Shown here in pieces: positions 47,631 through 57,151 of a DNA stretch of 64,000 nt. Each line of letters starts with the position of its first letter. Position 1 is the first letter of the stretch. Made by a program: the position numbers and the translations under genes. The DNA is taken from assembly GCF_036320485.1 (NCBI RefSeq), contig NZ_CP132911.1:620001-684000 (forward strand). The letters are read 5' to 3'. Below the pieces are notes generated by a model, which ran no database searches, was not told the DNA's origin, and saw only the letters and a list, made by a program, of their open reading frames with translations. Origin of the DNA: Dyella sp. A6. Its GTDB lineage: Bacteria > Pseudomonadota > Gammaproteobacteria > Xanthomonadales > Rhodanobacteraceae.

Positions 47631-48224
47631 TCAGAAGCGGTACTCGGCACCGACCGAAATCATGTTGGTGCTCAGATCCACGTTGTGCTTGTTGGCGTCG
47701 TAGTGGTCGTAGTTCAGCCCCAGGCTGATGTTGTTGCTGAAGTCGTAGCCGAACCCTGCTCCGGCATACCAGCTGGTATCGCTCAGGTGCTGCACGGCGG
47801 GCAGTGCATCGTTGCTCATGCCATGACCGCGCCAGCCGTAGATGCCGGTGCGTGCGCTGACATACCAGTTCGGGCTGATGTTGAAGTGTCCGTTCACGCC
47901 GGCGGTCCAGCCGTGCAGTTGGGTCTTGTCGCGATTGACGACCGGCTGGCCGTTGAAAATGTTTCTGGCGTGGATGTTGCCGAGGTCGTTGTAGCCGGCC
48001 TCGACGCCCAGTGCCACTGTCGGGCTCATCGACCAGCGGTAGCCGCCGTTGAGGCCGTAACCGGTATCGTGGCCATCGTAGGGGCCATGGTTGATGTAGG
48101 TACGGCCCACATTACCGTTGACGAACCAGCCACCGTTGTCGGTCGGCATGCTCTGGGCGAATACGGCTGGCACGGCCAACAGGCCGGTGGTGGCGAGAGC
48201 CATGGCGATCAGGGACTTATTCAT
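47631..48224 (-). CDS. Small outer-membrane beta-barrel protein (copy 1)
   Basis: A 197-residue exported protein with a signal peptide ending AVFAQ and eight amphipathic beta strands of the OmpA/Ail-like barrel type (GWFVNGNVGRTYINHG; TSWYAGAGFGYDFSN). It ends in ISVGAEYRF, with the C-terminal Phe needed for Bam-dependent insertion. The ATG at 48224 has AGAGGAAAT upstream. It is a diverged paralogue of the next gene; both probably form small outer-membrane barrels of unknown role. Confidence 0.88.
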   Translation of the reverse strand: MNKSLIAMALATTGLLAVPAVFAQSMPTDNGGWFVNGNVGRTYINHGPYDGHDTGYGLNGGYRWSMSPTVALGVEAGYNDLGNIHARNIFNGQPVVNRDKTQLHGWTAGVNGHFNISPNWYVSARTGIYGWRGHGMSNDALPAVQHLSDTSWYAGAGFGYDFSNNISLGLNYDHYDANKHNVDLSTNMISVGAEYRF

Positions 48225-48422
48225 GGTGTATTTCCTCTTGTTCTGGACGGGTCGACTGCCGGCCACCTGGGGAAATGGGCTGGCAGCGGTGTCCGCGGAA
48301 TACATCCGCGTGACACTGGAACTTGGACGAACGATGTCGCCGGAAGATTCCTGCCGCAGCGGCAAGAGTTAAGTCTTGATTAATCGGCGGACGACCCTGG
48401 TGGGACCGGCCGATGCAACGGA

Positions 48423-48446
48423 AAACGGGCGCCGAAGCGCCCGTTT
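48423..48446 (-). terminator. Terminator of beta-barrel copy 2
   Basis: On the minus strand the stem AACGGGCGC-TTCG-GCGCCCGTT is followed by TTC. It lies about 26 bases after the stop of the gene at 48473-49060, so the two paralogues are probably separate units. Confidence 0.85.
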
Positions 48447-48472
48447 CCGTGTGAAGCCCGAGTGCTCTGGGC

Positions 48473-49060
48473 TCAGAAGCGGTATTCCGCCGAAACGGTG
48501 TACACGCTCGGGTCAAGCCGCACGCCGCGGGCCGAAGCCTCGTAGTAGTTGTAGTTCAGGCCCATGCTCCACTGCTGGGTGAAGTTCATGCCCACGCCGG
48601 CACCGGCGTAGTAGCTGGTCCTGCCGAAGCGACGGAATTCCGGATTGTCGCCACGCGTCAGGCCCTGGCCCTGGGCGTAGAAGGCACCGCCGCGGACTTC
48701 GCCGTACCAGCGCGGGTTGAAGTTGTAGCGCAGGTCGACACCGGCGGTGGTACCGCGCAGCTTCGACTTGCTGCCCGGCAGATTGCCGTAGGCGCCTTCA
48801 GCATTGACCTGGCCCAGGTACTGATAGCCGACTTCCACACCCAGCGACGTGTTCGGGTTGAGTGCGAAGCGGTAGCCGCCCTTTACGCCACCGGCGAAAT
48901 CGCCATTGTCGTAATGGCCCTGGCTCACGTTGGCATAGCCGGCATCCGCGCCGACGTACCAGCCCTGCTGGACCGTGGAGGGGGTGGAACCCTGGGCGAA
49001 AGCGGCGGGAACGGTAGCTGCACCGGCGACCAGTGCAAGGGCGAGCAGAGTCTTGTTCAT
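48473..49060 (-). CDS. Small outer-membrane beta-barrel protein (copy 2)
   Basis: A 195-residue paralogue of the gene at 47631-48224. It has a signal peptide (MNKTLLALALVAGAA, cleavage near AAFAQ), GWYVGADAGYANVSQGHYDN, SYYAGAGVGMNFTQQWSMGL, and the C-terminal VSAEYRF of an eight-stranded barrel. The two share layout and both termini but differ in much of the loops. A TetR-like palindrome lies upstream at 49180-49193 in the gap shared with tkt. Confidence 0.88.
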   Translation of the reverse strand: MNKTLLALALVAGAATVPAAFAQGSTPSTVQQGWYVGADAGYANVSQGHYDNGDFAGGVKGGYRFALNPNTSLGVEVGYQYLGQVNAEGAYGNLPGSKSKLRGTTAGVDLRYNFNPRWYGEVRGGAFYAQGQGLTRGDNPEFRRFGRTSYYAGAGVGMNFTQQWSMGLNYNYYEASARGVRLDPSVYTVSAEYRF

Positions 49061-49179
49061 GGGGTCTTCCTCTTGTTTTTGGTGTGCTCCGCAGCGCCTT
49101 GGGGAAAGGTGATGCTGCGGTTATGCACCGCTATTCGCGGTGCCGGTGCATTAGATCGGGATGAGGCTGAAGGGTTTCA

Positions 49180-49213
49180 ATACCGAACGGTATAGTATTA
49201 AGCGAGTATTAAG
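49180..49213. promoter_or_regulatory. Palindrome ATACCGAACGGTAT and GTATTAAG direct repeat upstream of tkt
   Basis: A perfect 14-base palindrome (49180-49193) of the ACCG-NN-CGGT kind bound by many TetR regulators. Next to it is GTATTAAG twice with a 3-base spacer (49195-49202 and 49206-49213). It lies 119 bases from the beta-barrel start and about 80 bases before the transketolase start. No regulator gene is adjacent. Confidence 0.5.
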
Positions 49214-49291
49214 TCAGGCCGCCGGGGCGACAGTCCCGCGGTGATCGGCGACAATAGTGATTCCCCCATCCGCTTTTCCGGAGATCGACCG

Positions 49292-51292
49292 ATGACCAGC
49301 CGCCGCGAACTCGCCAACGCCGTGCGCGCCCTTGCCATGGACGCCGTGGAACAGGCCAATTCCGGGCACCCGGGTATGCCGATGGGCATGGCCGACATTG
49401 CCGAGGTGCTGTGGAACGATTTCCACCAGCACAACCCGGTCAATCCGGCATGGTTCAACCGCGACCGCTTCATGCTGTCCAACGGTCACGGCTCGATGCT
49501 GCAGTACGCCCTGCTGCACCTGACCGGCTACGACCTGCCGATGAGCGAGATCAAGCGCTTCCGCCAGCTGCACTCGAAGACGCCGGGTCACCCCGAGGCG
49601 CACCACACCGTCGGCGTGGAGACCACGACCGGGCCGCTGGGGCAGGGCATCGCCAATGGCGTGGGCTTCGCGCTGGCCGAGAAGGTGCTGGGCGAGCGCT
49701 TCAACCGCCCCGGTTTCGACATCGTCGACCACCACACCTGGGTGTTCTGCGGCGACGGCTGCCTGATGGAAGGTATCTCGCAGGAAGCCATCTCGCTGGC
49801 CGGCACCTGGAAGCTGGGCAAGCTGGTCCTGATCTACGACGACAACAACATCTCCATCGATGGCGAGGTGCCGGGCTGGTTCACCGACGACACGGCGATG
49901 CGCTTCGAGGCCTGTGGCTGGCATGTCATCCGCGATGTGGACGGTCACGACCCGGACAAGATCAAGGCGGCGATCGCCGCGGCCAAGGCCGAGACCGGCA
50001 AGCCGTCGCTGGTGATGTGCAAGACCATCATCGGCTTCGGCTCGCCCAACAAGGAAGGCACCGAGGCCTGCCACGGCGCGGCGCTGGGCAAGAGCGAGGT
50101 CGCCGCGGCCCGCGACATGCTGGACTGGCGTTCGTCGCCGTTCGAGATCCCGGCCGAGATCTATGCCGGCTGGGATGCGAAGGACGCCGGTGCGAAGCGC
50201 GAGGCCGCATGGAACGCGCTGTTTGCCGACTACGCCAAGGCGCATCCGGACCTGGCGGCCGAGCTGCAGCGTCGCCTCGCCGGCGAGCTGCCGGCCGACT
50301 GGGCTGAAAAGTCGCAGGCGTGGGTCGAACAGATGCAGACCGAGGGACCGGACGTGGCCAGCCGCAAGGCGTCGCAGATGACGCTCAACGCGTTTGGTCC
50401 GCTGCTGCCCGAGCTGATCGGCGGTTCGGCCGACCTGGCCGGTTCCAACCTCACGATCTGGAAGGGCTCGATCAGCGTCACCGAAGCCAGCCCGGATGCC
50501 AACTACATCCATTCCGGCGTGCGCGAGTTCGCGATGACCGCGATCAGCACGGGCCTGGCGCTGCATGGCGGCTTCATCCCGTACGACGCGACCTTCCTGG
50601 TGTTTTCCGACTACGCGCGCAATGCAGTGCGCATGAGCGCGCTGATTCCGGTGCACTCGATCCACGTCTACACCCACGACTCGATCGGCCTGGGCGAGGA
50701 CGGCCCGACCCATCAGCCGGTGGAACACATGGCCTCGCTGCGCTACATCCCGAACAACCGCCTGTGGCGCCCCTGCGATGCGGTGGAGTCGGCGGTCGCG
50801 TGGAAGGCGGCGATCGAGCGCAAGGACGGCCCGTCCTGCCTGGTGTTTTCGCGCCAGACGCTCAAGCACCAGCAGCGCAGCGCGCAGCAGCTGGCCGACA
50901 TCACGCGCGGCGCCTACGTGCTCTCCGACCCGGCTGACACCAAGTTCAAGGCGGTACTGATCGCGACCGGCTCGGAAGTGGAACTGGCGATGGAGGCCGC
51001 GCGCACGCTGGCGCAGCAGAACCTGCCAGTCCGCGTAGTGTCGATGCCGTGCACCGAGACCTTCGACGCGCAGCCGCTGGAATACCGCGAAAGCGTGCTG
51101 CCGGACTGGTGCCGCGCCCGCGTCGCGGTGGAAGCGGGCTACGTCGACTTCTGGCGCAAGTACGTGGGGCTGGACGGTGAGGTGATCGGCATGAGCACCT
51201 TCGGCGCGTCGGCCCCGGCGAACCAGCTGTACGACTACTTCGGCATCACGGTGAGCCACGTGGTCGATGCGGTGAAGCGCGTCGCCGGCTGA
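49292..51292 (+). CDS. tkt: Transketolase
   Basis: A 666-residue thiamine-diphosphate enzyme of the pentose-phosphate pathway. The N-terminus has [20 protein letters not shown], the cofactor motif [20 protein letters not shown] runs to the YDDNN, and the pyrimidine domain has [18 protein letters not shown]. All catalytic histidines of the family appear in place. CGGAGA is eight bases before the ATG at 49292; the frame extends upstream to 49241 without a site. A strong terminator follows. Confidence 0.98.
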   Translation: MTSRRELANAVRALAMDAVEQANSGHPGMPMGMADIAEVLWNDFHQHNPVNPAWFNRDRFMLSNGHGSMLQYALLHLTGYDLPMSEIKRFRQLHSKTPGHPEAHHTVGVETTTGPLGQGIANGVGFALAEKVLGERFNRPGFDIVDHHTWVFCGDGCLMEGISQEAISLAGTWKLGKLVLIYDDNNISIDGEVPGWFTDDTAMRFEACGWHVIRDVDGHDPDKIKAAIAAAKAETGKPSLVMCKTIIGFGSPNKEGTEACHGAALGKSEVAAARDMLDWRSSPFEIPAEIYAGWDAKDAGAKREAAWNALFADYAKAHPDLAAELQRRLAGELPADWAEKSQAWVEQMQTEGPDVASRKASQMTLNAFGPLLPELIGGSADLAGSNLTIWKGSISVTEASPDANYIHSGVREFAMTAISTGLALHGGFIPYDATFLVFSDYARNAVRMSALIPVHSIHVYTHDSIGLGEDGPTHQPVEHMASLRYIPNNRLWRPCDAVESAVAWKAAIERKDGPSCLVFSRQTLKHQQRSAQQLADITRGAYVLSDPADTKFKAVLIATGSEVELAMEAARTLAQQNLPVRVVSMPCTETFDAQPLEYRESVLPDWCRARVAVEAGYVDFWRKYVGLDGEVIGMSTFGASAPANQLYDYFGITVSHVVDAVKRVAG

Positions 51293-51313
51293 TCGCCGTC
51301 ATCCGACCGCAAG

Positions 51314-51339
51314 AAGGGCTGCCGTTGGCAGCCCTTTTT
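51314..51339 (+). terminator. Rho-independent terminator of tkt
   Basis: Stem AAGGGCTGCC/GGCAGCCCTT with a short GTT loop, ending in TTTTT. It starts 22 bases after the tkt stop. Confidence 0.95.
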
Positions 51340-51386
51340 CGTTGCGAGCACTTATCGTTGGCGCTTCGCCGGTGGATGCGCGGAAC

Positions 51387-51803
51387 TCAGGTCACCCCGA
51401 GCGAGGTGGCGATGCCGAAGATGATCGCCATCACCACGGCGACTGCCAGGCAGGCGCTGGTCAGGCGGATGCGCCGCTTGTCGTAACGTGGAACCAGCCG
51501 CCACAGCAGCAGGGCCCCGACAAGCATTTCGATGACCAGCACCACGCGCAGCAGCCCTGACGCCAGCAGGCTGGTATAAGGCGGCGCCACGTGGCCTTCG
51601 CGAATGGCCACGCCAGCCACCAGCAGCACGCCCAGCAGCGTCCACAGCAGACAGGCGAGGTAAACCCGGTTGAATACCGGTGGTCCCTGCTCGCACCAGC
51701 GCAGCACGACCCAGGCGACCAATGCACAGAACAAGGCGCTGATGGAGCTGTACAGCACCCACCAGATCACGCTGCTGAGCAGGGCGAGCATCGATTCGGT
51801 CAT
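51387..51803 (-). CDS. Unknown four-helix membrane protein
   Basis: A 138-residue protein I do not recognise. Four hydrophobic helices are visible at about residues 8-34, 47-68, 80-102 and 114-136, with short polar loops and a basic RYDKRRIR stretch before the last helix. Its start overlaps the stop of the DUF962 gene as ATGA, so the two are co-translated. It could work with the DUF962 protein in the membrane, but no function is evident. Confidence 0.75.
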   Translation of the reverse strand: MTESMLALLSSVIWWVLYSSISALFCALVAWVVLRWCEQGPPVFNRVYLACLLWTLLGVLLVAGVAIREGHVAPPYTSLLASGLLRVVLVIEMLVGALLLWRLVPRYDKRRIRLTSACLAVAVVMAIIFGIATSLGVT

Positions 51804-52270
51804 GCGGATGCCTTGAAGCCGAGTTTGCGCAGCAGCTTTTCCATCAGCCATGCCGGACCGATCAGCAGGTACGACAGGTCGGTGAAAAAGCTGGGGCGGC
51901 GGCCCTCGAAGCGGTGGCCGATGAACTGCCCCACCCACGCGACCACGAAGACGCCGATGGCCAGGTAGCAAAGGTGCAGCGGGCCGAGCGAGCGGTACAG
52001 CAGGTGGGTGAGCAGACCGAGCAGGACGAGTGCGATCAGCAACGCGATGGCCAGCCGGTGCGAGCGCCGCCAGTACCAGTAGAACGCCAACACGATGGCC
52101 AGCACCGCCCAGGCCCCCGGCCTGGCGAAAGCGGCTGGCACCGGGATCGTCCACAGCAGGGCGATCACCGACCACACGATGGGCGGCACGCACAACCAGT
52201 GGAAGCGCTGGTTGACCGGGTTCCGGTGGTCGCTGCTATAGCTGTCGAGCCATTCCTGCATGCTGCGCAT
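51800..52270 (-). CDS. DUF962 / Mpo1-like membrane protein
   Basis: A 156-residue protein of the YGL010w/DUF962 family. It shows the N-terminal WLDSYSSDHRNPVNQRFHWL with conserved His residues, three or four membrane helices, and GVFVVAWVGQFIGHRFEGRR near the end. The yeast member Mpo1 is an Fe(II) dioxygenase that shortens 2-hydroxy fatty acids, and the His residues here fit that metal site. The bacterial role is unproven. GAGGAG lies six bases before the ATG at 52270. Confidence 0.87.
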   Translation of the reverse strand: MRSMQEWLDSYSSDHRNPVNQRFHWLCVPPIVWSVIALLWTIPVPAAFARPGAWAVLAIVLAFYWYWRRSHRLAIALLIALVLLGLLTHLLYRSLGPLHLCYLAIGVFVVAWVGQFIGHRFEGRRPSFFTDLSYLLIGPAWLMEKLLRKLGFKASA

Positions 52271-52392
52271 GGCTGCTCCTCACGAAGGTGGCGCCGTCAG
52301 TCGGGCGCTGCGACTGGATAGCAGGTTCGGCGCCTTGATGCCAGCGCGACCACGGCGGCAACTCGGCTTGCCGCCGTCGCGCGAGACAGGCG

Positions 52393-53289
52393 TCAGTCCA
52401 GCTCGATGCCGGCCAGCCGCTGCAGCGCCTCGGCATACTTGGCGCGGGTGCGTTCGATCACCTCGGCGGGAACCTTCGGTCCCGGTGCGGTCTTGTTCCA
52501 GTCCAGCGTCTCCAGATAGTCGCGCACGAACTGCTTGTCGTAGCTGGGCGGGCTGATGCCCACCTGGTACTGGTCGGCCGGCCAGTAGCGCGAAGAGTCG
52601 GGGGTGAGCATCTCGTCCATCACGTAGAGCTTGCCGTTCTCGTCGGTGCCGAACTCCAGCTTGGTGTCGGCCAGGATGATGCCTCGCTCCGCGGCGAACC
52701 CGGCGGCCCAGGTGTAGATGGCCAGGGTGGCGTCGCGCACTTGCCCGGCCAGTTCGCGACCGACGGCATCGACCACCGCATCGAAGCGGACGTTCTCGTC
52801 GTGGTCGCCCACGGCAGCCTTGGTGGACGGAGTGAAGATCGGTTCCGGCAGCTTGCCGGCCTGTTGCAGTCCGGTGGGAAGCTGGATGCCGCATACCGCA
52901 CCGGTGGCCCGGTAGTCCTTCCAGCCCGAGCCGATCAGGTAACCGCGTGCGATGGCCTCCACCGGCACGGGCTTGAGCCGGCGCGTGACCACGGCGCGCT
53001 TCGCGTACAGCGCCGGATCGACGCCTGCCGGCAACACCTCGGCCAGCGGCACGTCGAGCAGGTGGTTGGGCATGAGGTGCGCGGTCTTGCCGAACCAAAA
53101 GTTGGAGATCTGGGTCAGCATCTCGCCCTTGCCCGGAATCGGGTCGGGTAGCACCACGTCGAACGCGGACAGGCGATCGGTGGCGACGATCAGCAGACGG
53201 TGGGCGTCCAGTGCGTAGACGTCGCGAACCTTGCCGCGATGGATCAGGTCGAGGCCGGGAAGGTCGGCTTGCAGCAAGGTCGTGGGCAC
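52393..53289 (-). CDS. purC: Phosphoribosylaminoimidazole-succinocarboxamide synthase
   Basis: A 298-residue SAICAR synthase of purine biosynthesis, of the longer yeast-like type common in Xanthomonadales. It shows [20 protein letters not shown] at the nucleotide site, [29 protein letters not shown] and [15 protein letters not shown]. The start is a GTG with GGAG six bases upstream. It is divergent from the cytochrome gene. Confidence 0.97.
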   Translation of the reverse strand: MPTTLLQADLPGLDLIHRGKVRDVYALDAHRLLIVATDRLSAFDVVLPDPIPGKGEMLTQISNFWFGKTAHLMPNHLLDVPLAEVLPAGVDPALYAKRAVVTRRLKPVPVEAIARGYLIGSGWKDYRATGAVCGIQLPTGLQQAGKLPEPIFTPSTKAAVGDHDENVRFDAVVDAVGRELAGQVRDATLAIYTWAAGFAAERGIILADTKLEFGTDENGKLYVMDEMLTPDSSRYWPADQYQVGISPPSYDKQFVRDYLETLDWNKTAPGPKVPAEVIERTRAKYAEALQRLAGIELD

Positions 53290-53410
53290 GGGAACTCCGG
53301 GGACGGCATGGGTAGGCGTCTATTGTAGCGGTCAGGCGACTTCGGCGTAGCGCGCCCGGAGCGGCAATGGCACTGCTAGAATCGGCGCCTTTACCGCTTT
53401 GATCCTGCCG

Positions 53411-53725
53411 ATGCGAACTGTATCCATCGTGGCCCTGGGGCTGGCGCTCGCGATGCCTGCCATGGCCACCCCTCCGGCGAAGCCGCTGCGTCTGGGCCTG
53501 TGCGCGGCCTGCCATGGCGAGCACGGTATCGCCCGTGTCCCCGGTGTGCCGAACCTGGCGGGTCAGAAGCTGGACTACCTGCGCAAGGCGCTCAAGGATT
53601 ACCGCGATGGCAGCCGCGACGTGGCCGTCATGCGTGCGGCGATCGGTCCGCTCAGCGACGCGGAGCTGGACGCGCTGGCGCAGTGGTATAGCGCGCAGCC
53701 CGCGGGCGGGCCGAAGCAGCCATGA
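53411..53725 (+). CDS. Class I cytochrome c (c553/c5-like)
   Basis: A 104-residue periplasmic monohaem protein with a signal peptide (cleavage near AMA-TPP). The haem motif CAACH is at about residue 31-35, and Met in VAVMRAAIGPLSD is the probable sixth ligand. It is likely an electron carrier. The ATG at 53411 is preceded by a GCTAGAAT -10-like sequence near 53379. The stop overlaps the DjlA-like gene as ATGA. Confidence 0.9.
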   Translation: MRTVSIVALGLALAMPAMATPPAKPLRLGLCAACHGEHGIARVPGVPNLAGQKLDYLRKALKDYRDGSRDVAVMRAAIGPLSDAELDALAQWYSAQPAGGPKQP

Positions 53726-54534
53726 ATTACACCTACACGCTGTGGTTCGCCCTGGCGGGATTGATGCTGGGGCATGGCTTCGCTGGTGCGGCGGTCGGCG
53801 GCATCATCGGCTTCGTCATGGACAATCTGCGCCTGAGCCAGCGCCGCAGCGCAAGTCCCGAGGCGGGCGGTTTCGTAGTGCCGTTGTTTTCCCTGCTGGG
53901 CGCAGTGGCGAAAGCGGACGGGCGCGTGTCCGAGGCCGAAATCGCCGTGGCCGAGCGGATGATGGCCCGCTGGAACCTTGACGGCGACCTGCGCAAGCGC
54001 GCGGTAGCGAGCTTCAATCGCGGCAAGCAACCGGATTTCGACGTGGCGCAGTCCATCGACGAGCTGCGTCGCTGGGCCGGGCTGCGCCGCGATCACGCGT
54101 TCTCGATGCTCGACGTGGTCATCGAGACCGTACTGGCCGAGGGCAATCCCGCGCCGGAAAAAATGGCCATCCTGCGCCAGCTGGCCTTCGCACTGCGCAT
54201 CAGCGATATGGAGCTGATGGCACTGATGGCGATGAAGGGCTATGCATGGAATGCGGCTGCCGGCGGGGGCCAACGCGGCTACGGTCATGGCCCGGGCGGC
54301 GGTTATGTACCGCCCACGCGCAATACGCAGGGCCCCGATCCCTACGCGGTGCTCGGCATTGCCCGTGATGCGGACGACCGCGCGGTGAAGCGCGCGTACC
54401 GCAAGCTGATCTCCGAGCATCACCCGGACCGGCTGGGCGATCTGCCCGAGGAAATGCGCAAGCGCGCCGAGGTGCGGGCCAGCGAAATCAACGCGGCCTA
54501 CGAGCGCATCAAGAGCGAGCGCGGCTTCAAGTAA
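53722..54534 (+). CDS. djlA: DjlA-like J-domain co-chaperone
   Basis: A 270-residue protein with a glycine-rich N-terminal membrane helix (residues about 7-30). A TerB-like helical domain follows (about 48-175, [20 protein letters not shown]), then a Gly-rich linker and a C-terminal J domain (about 205-268) with the HPD motif in SEHHPDRLG. DjlA anchors DnaK activity at the inner membrane. It is coupled to the cytochrome gene; whether the two act together is unknown. Confidence 0.93.
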   Translation: MNYTYTLWFALAGLMLGHGFAGAAVGGIIGFVMDNLRLSQRRSASPEAGGFVVPLFSLLGAVAKADGRVSEAEIAVAERMMARWNLDGDLRKRAVASFNRGKQPDFDVAQSIDELRRWAGLRRDHAFSMLDVVIETVLAEGNPAPEKMAILRQLAFALRISDMELMALMAMKGYAWNAAAGGGQRGYGHGPGGGYVPPTRNTQGPDPYAVLGIARDADDRAVKRAYRKLISEHHPDRLGDLPEEMRKRAEVRASEINAAYERIKSERGFK

Positions 54535-54583
54535 GCCGGCGCCTTACACTAGACGCCCAGAGCTTTCATTCGCCGGAACCATC

Positions 54584-55261
54584 ATGAGCAAACAGACGCC
54601 TGTCATCGCCCCTTCGATTCTCTCCGCCGACTTCGCCCGGCTGGGTGAGGACACCGCCGCCGTGCTGGCCGCGGGCGGCGACTGGGTGCATTTCGACGTG
54701 ATGGACAACCATTACGTGCCCAACCTCACGATGGGACCGATGGTGCTGAAAGCACTGCGTGCCTATGGCGTCACCGCGCCGATCGACGTGCACCTGATGG
54801 TGAAGCCGGTCGACCGCATCGCGCCGGATTTTATCAAGGCGGGAGCCAGCCTGGTCAGCTTTCACCCGGAAGCCAGCGAGCACGTGGACCGCACCATCGG
54901 CCTGATCAGGGATGCCGGCTGCAAGGCGGGTCTGGTGTTCAATCCGGCCACCTCGCTGGACTGCCTCGATTACGTGCTCGACAAGCTGGACCTGGTGCTG
55001 ATCATGTCGGTGAACCCGGGCTTCGGCGGACAGAAATTCATTCCGATGGCGCTGGAGAAGCTGCGCCGTGTGCGTCGCATGATCGACGAGCGAGGCCTGG
55101 ATGTGCGCCTGGAAATCGACGGTGGCGTGAACGCGGAGAACATCGGCGCCATCGCAGCCGCCGGTGCTGACACCTTCGTGGCCGGCTCGGCCATCTTCGG
55201 CGCGGCGGACTATGCGACTGAAATCGTGGCCATGCGCGAGGCGATTGCGCGGGCCGGATAA
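54584..55261 (+). CDS. rpe: Ribulose-phosphate 3-epimerase
   Basis: A 225-residue TIM-barrel enzyme that interconverts ribulose 5-phosphate and xylulose 5-phosphate. It shows [15 protein letters not shown], the metal and catalytic site [36 protein letters not shown] and LEIDGGVN with the catalytic Asp. It is 49 bases after djlA, with a TACACTAGAC -10-like sequence between. It works in the same pathway as tkt, 3 kb away. Confidence 0.97.
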   Translation: MSKQTPVIAPSILSADFARLGEDTAAVLAAGGDWVHFDVMDNHYVPNLTMGPMVLKALRAYGVTAPIDVHLMVKPVDRIAPDFIKAGASLVSFHPEASEHVDRTIGLIRDAGCKAGLVFNPATSLDCLDYVLDKLDLVLIMSVNPGFGGQKFIPMALEKLRRVRRMIDERGLDVRLEIDGGVNAENIGAIAAAGADTFVAGSAIFGAADYATEIVAMREAIARAG

Positions 55262-55270
55262 CGCACAAAT

Positions 55271-55305
55271 AAAAATCCCGGCGCAGGGGGAAGACCGCGC
55301 CGGGA
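55271..55305 (-). terminator. Terminator for the leftward sugar-transporter transcript
   Basis: Arms TCCCGGCGC and GCGCCGGGA with a 12-base loop. On the minus strand they are followed by TTTTTATTTG. On the plus strand there is no T-run, so it mainly ends transcription from the MFS gene on the right. Confidence 0.85.
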
Positions 55306-55639
55306 CGAAGAGCGTCGACATCGGGACGCTTGAGGAGAGCACCATTGACAGGCGACGTGCGTCGTCACGGGCGGAGAGGCTCGGACCGTACGTACCGACG
55401 CATTCCACGGCCATGGAATGTGCCGCCTGTCGAAGGTTAAGACCGGGCGTTTTGCGATTGGTTCCCGGCCTTCGATGGATTGTGGCCGAATTTTCGTCCT
55501 TGTCCCGCTGCGATGCCCAAGCCTGTGAGACAGTCCCGCCTGCGCCTGTGATATCCGTCACGGCGAGCTGCCGGCGTTACGTCGATCGTGTGTTTCGAGC
55601 CGATATGCGGGCCGATGTGCGGGCCGATGTGCTGGCGGG
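55306..55639. other. Intergenic stretch between rpe and the sugar transporter
   Basis: No gene with a start site is visible in these 334 bases. From about 55348 to 55435 several nested inverted repeats occur: an outer GACAGGCG/CGCCTGTC pair, and inside it GCATTCCA/TGGAATG and a GTACGTAC palindrome. This could be a folded RNA. At 55600-55635 a 12-base unit (CCGATGTGCGGG) is repeated three times. The leftward transporter transcript probably crosses this stretch as a long 3' untranslated region. Confidence 0.45.
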
Positions 55640-57151
55640 TCAGGCCGCCTTGATCCGGACCCGCAAGGTGCACAGGCCAGCGGCGAACAGGCTGACGCCA
55701 CCCACGACCAGGGCCCAGACCGGCTGATCGTGGAAGCAGCGCTTCAGCAGTTCGCCGAGCACGCTGGCAGCAACCAGTTGCGGGATCACGATGAAGAAAT
55801 TGAAGATGCCCATGTACACGCCCATCTTCGCCGCGGGCAGATTGTCCGAGAGCATGGCGTAGGGCAGCGCCAGGATCGACGCCCAGGCGAAGCCCACGCC
55901 GACCATCGGCAGCAGCAGCCAGTGCGGATCGTGGATGAACAGGAACGAGACCAGTCCCGCGCCGCCCAGCCACAAGTTGACCAGGTGGCTCATGCGCAGG
56001 CCCCAGCGGCGCACCATCAGCGGGATGATCAGTGCCGCCAGTGCGGCGCAGGCGTTGTACATGGCCGACAGTACGCCGACCCAGTTCGCCGCCACGTTGA
56101 ACAGCGCCGAGTGCGCGTCGGTGGTGCCGTACTGGACCTGCGCTACCGATGCGGTGGTGTAGATCCACATCGCGAACATGGCGAACCACGAGAACAGCTG
56201 CACCCAGGACAGCTGGCGCATGGCGGCCGGCATCTGGTGCAGGTCACCCAGCACGTCGCCCAGCAGGCCACGCTTTTCCGCCAGCGCGGGGCGCAGCTTC
56301 AACGCGGCTTCGTAACCGATCAGCAGCAGGCCGTAGGCAGCCAGGCCCGCGGCCAGCAGGTACATCTCCTGGCGCAGGTGGAAGTGTTCGATCAGCAAGG
56401 CGACCACGATGCCTGCGGCCAGCCAGGCACTGCCGTTGCGCCAGATGCCGCGCAGCTCGGGCAGGTGCTTTTCCTGTGGCTCGGGTTCAAAGCTGCGTAG
56501 CTGCTCGGGCGGATATTCACGCGTGGTGAAAATCGTCCACAGCACGGCGCCCAGCAGGGCCGCGCCGCCTGCGTAGAAGGCATATTTCACCGTGTCGGGA
56601 ATGCCGCCGTCCGGCGAGACGTTGCTGACTCCCAGGTGCGCAAGAATCCACGGCAGCATCGATGCGATCACCGCACCGGTGCCGATGAAAAAACTTTGCA
56701 GCAGATACCCACGCGGACGCTGGCTGACCGGCAACTGGTCGGCGACGAAGGCACGGAACGGCTCCATCGCGATATTGAAGGTCGCGTCCATCAGCCACAG
56801 CAGCATCGCCGCCACCCACAGCATGCCGGCATTCGGCATCCCCAGTAGGGCCAGCGTGGCCAGCAGGGCGCCGGCCAGGAAGTACGGGCGTCGGCGCCCC
56901 AGCCGGGTCCAGGTGCGGTCCGAATAGTGACCGATGATCGGCTGCACGATCAGGCCGGTCAGTGGCGCCGCGATCCACAGCACCGGGATCTGCTCCAGCG
57001 ATGCGCCCAGCGTCTGGAAGATGCGGCTGACGTTGGCGGTCTGCAGGGCAAAGCCGAACTGGATGCCGAGGAAACCGAAACACATGTTCCAGATCTGCCA
57101 GAACGACAGCTCGGGCTTCGCGCGCACGGCACTGGGGGCGGTCGTATTCAA
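55640..57151 (-). CDS. MFS sugar transporter of the SLC45/GPH type
   Basis: A 503-residue 12-helix transporter. The N-terminal WNMCFGFLGIQFGFALQTAN, QPIIGHYSDRTWTRLGRRRP (the MFS loop 2-3 motif) and DATFNIAMEPFRAFVADQLP are typical of the SUC/SLC45-related permeases that carry sucrose or maltose-type disaccharides in Xanthomonadales. The usual neighbours (glycoside hydrolases, LacI regulator) are absent here, so the substrate is a guess. The gene is divergent from clpB. Confidence 0.88.
   Translation of the reverse strand: MNTTAPSAVRAKPELSFWQIWNMCFGFLGIQFGFALQTANVSRIFQTLGASLEQIPVLWIAAPLTGLIVQPIIGHYSDRTWTRLGRRRPYFLAGALLATLALLGMPNAGMLWVAAMLLWLMDATFNIAMEPFRAFVADQLPVSQRPRGYLLQSFFIGTGAVIASMLPWILAHLGVSNVSPDGGIPDTVKYAFYAGGAALLGAVLWTIFTTREYPPEQLRSFEPEPQEKHLPELRGIWRNGSAWLAAGIVVALLIEHFHLRQEMYLLAAGLAAYGLLLIGYEAALKLRPALAEKRGLLGDVLGDLHQMPAAMRQLSWVQLFSWFAMFAMWIYTTASVAQVQYGTTDAHSALFNVAANWVGVLSAMYNACAALAALIIPLMVRRWGLRMSHLVNLWLGGAGLVSFLFIHDPHWLLLPMVGVGFAWASILALPYAMLSDNLPAAKMGVYMGIFNFFIVIPQLVAASVLGELLKRCFHDQPVWALVVGGVSLFAAGLCTLRVRIKAA

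Noticed and set aside
49214..51259. 681-codon open frame antisense to transketolase
   Set aside because: Shadow of tkt in high-GC DNA; no start signal and no recognisable domain.
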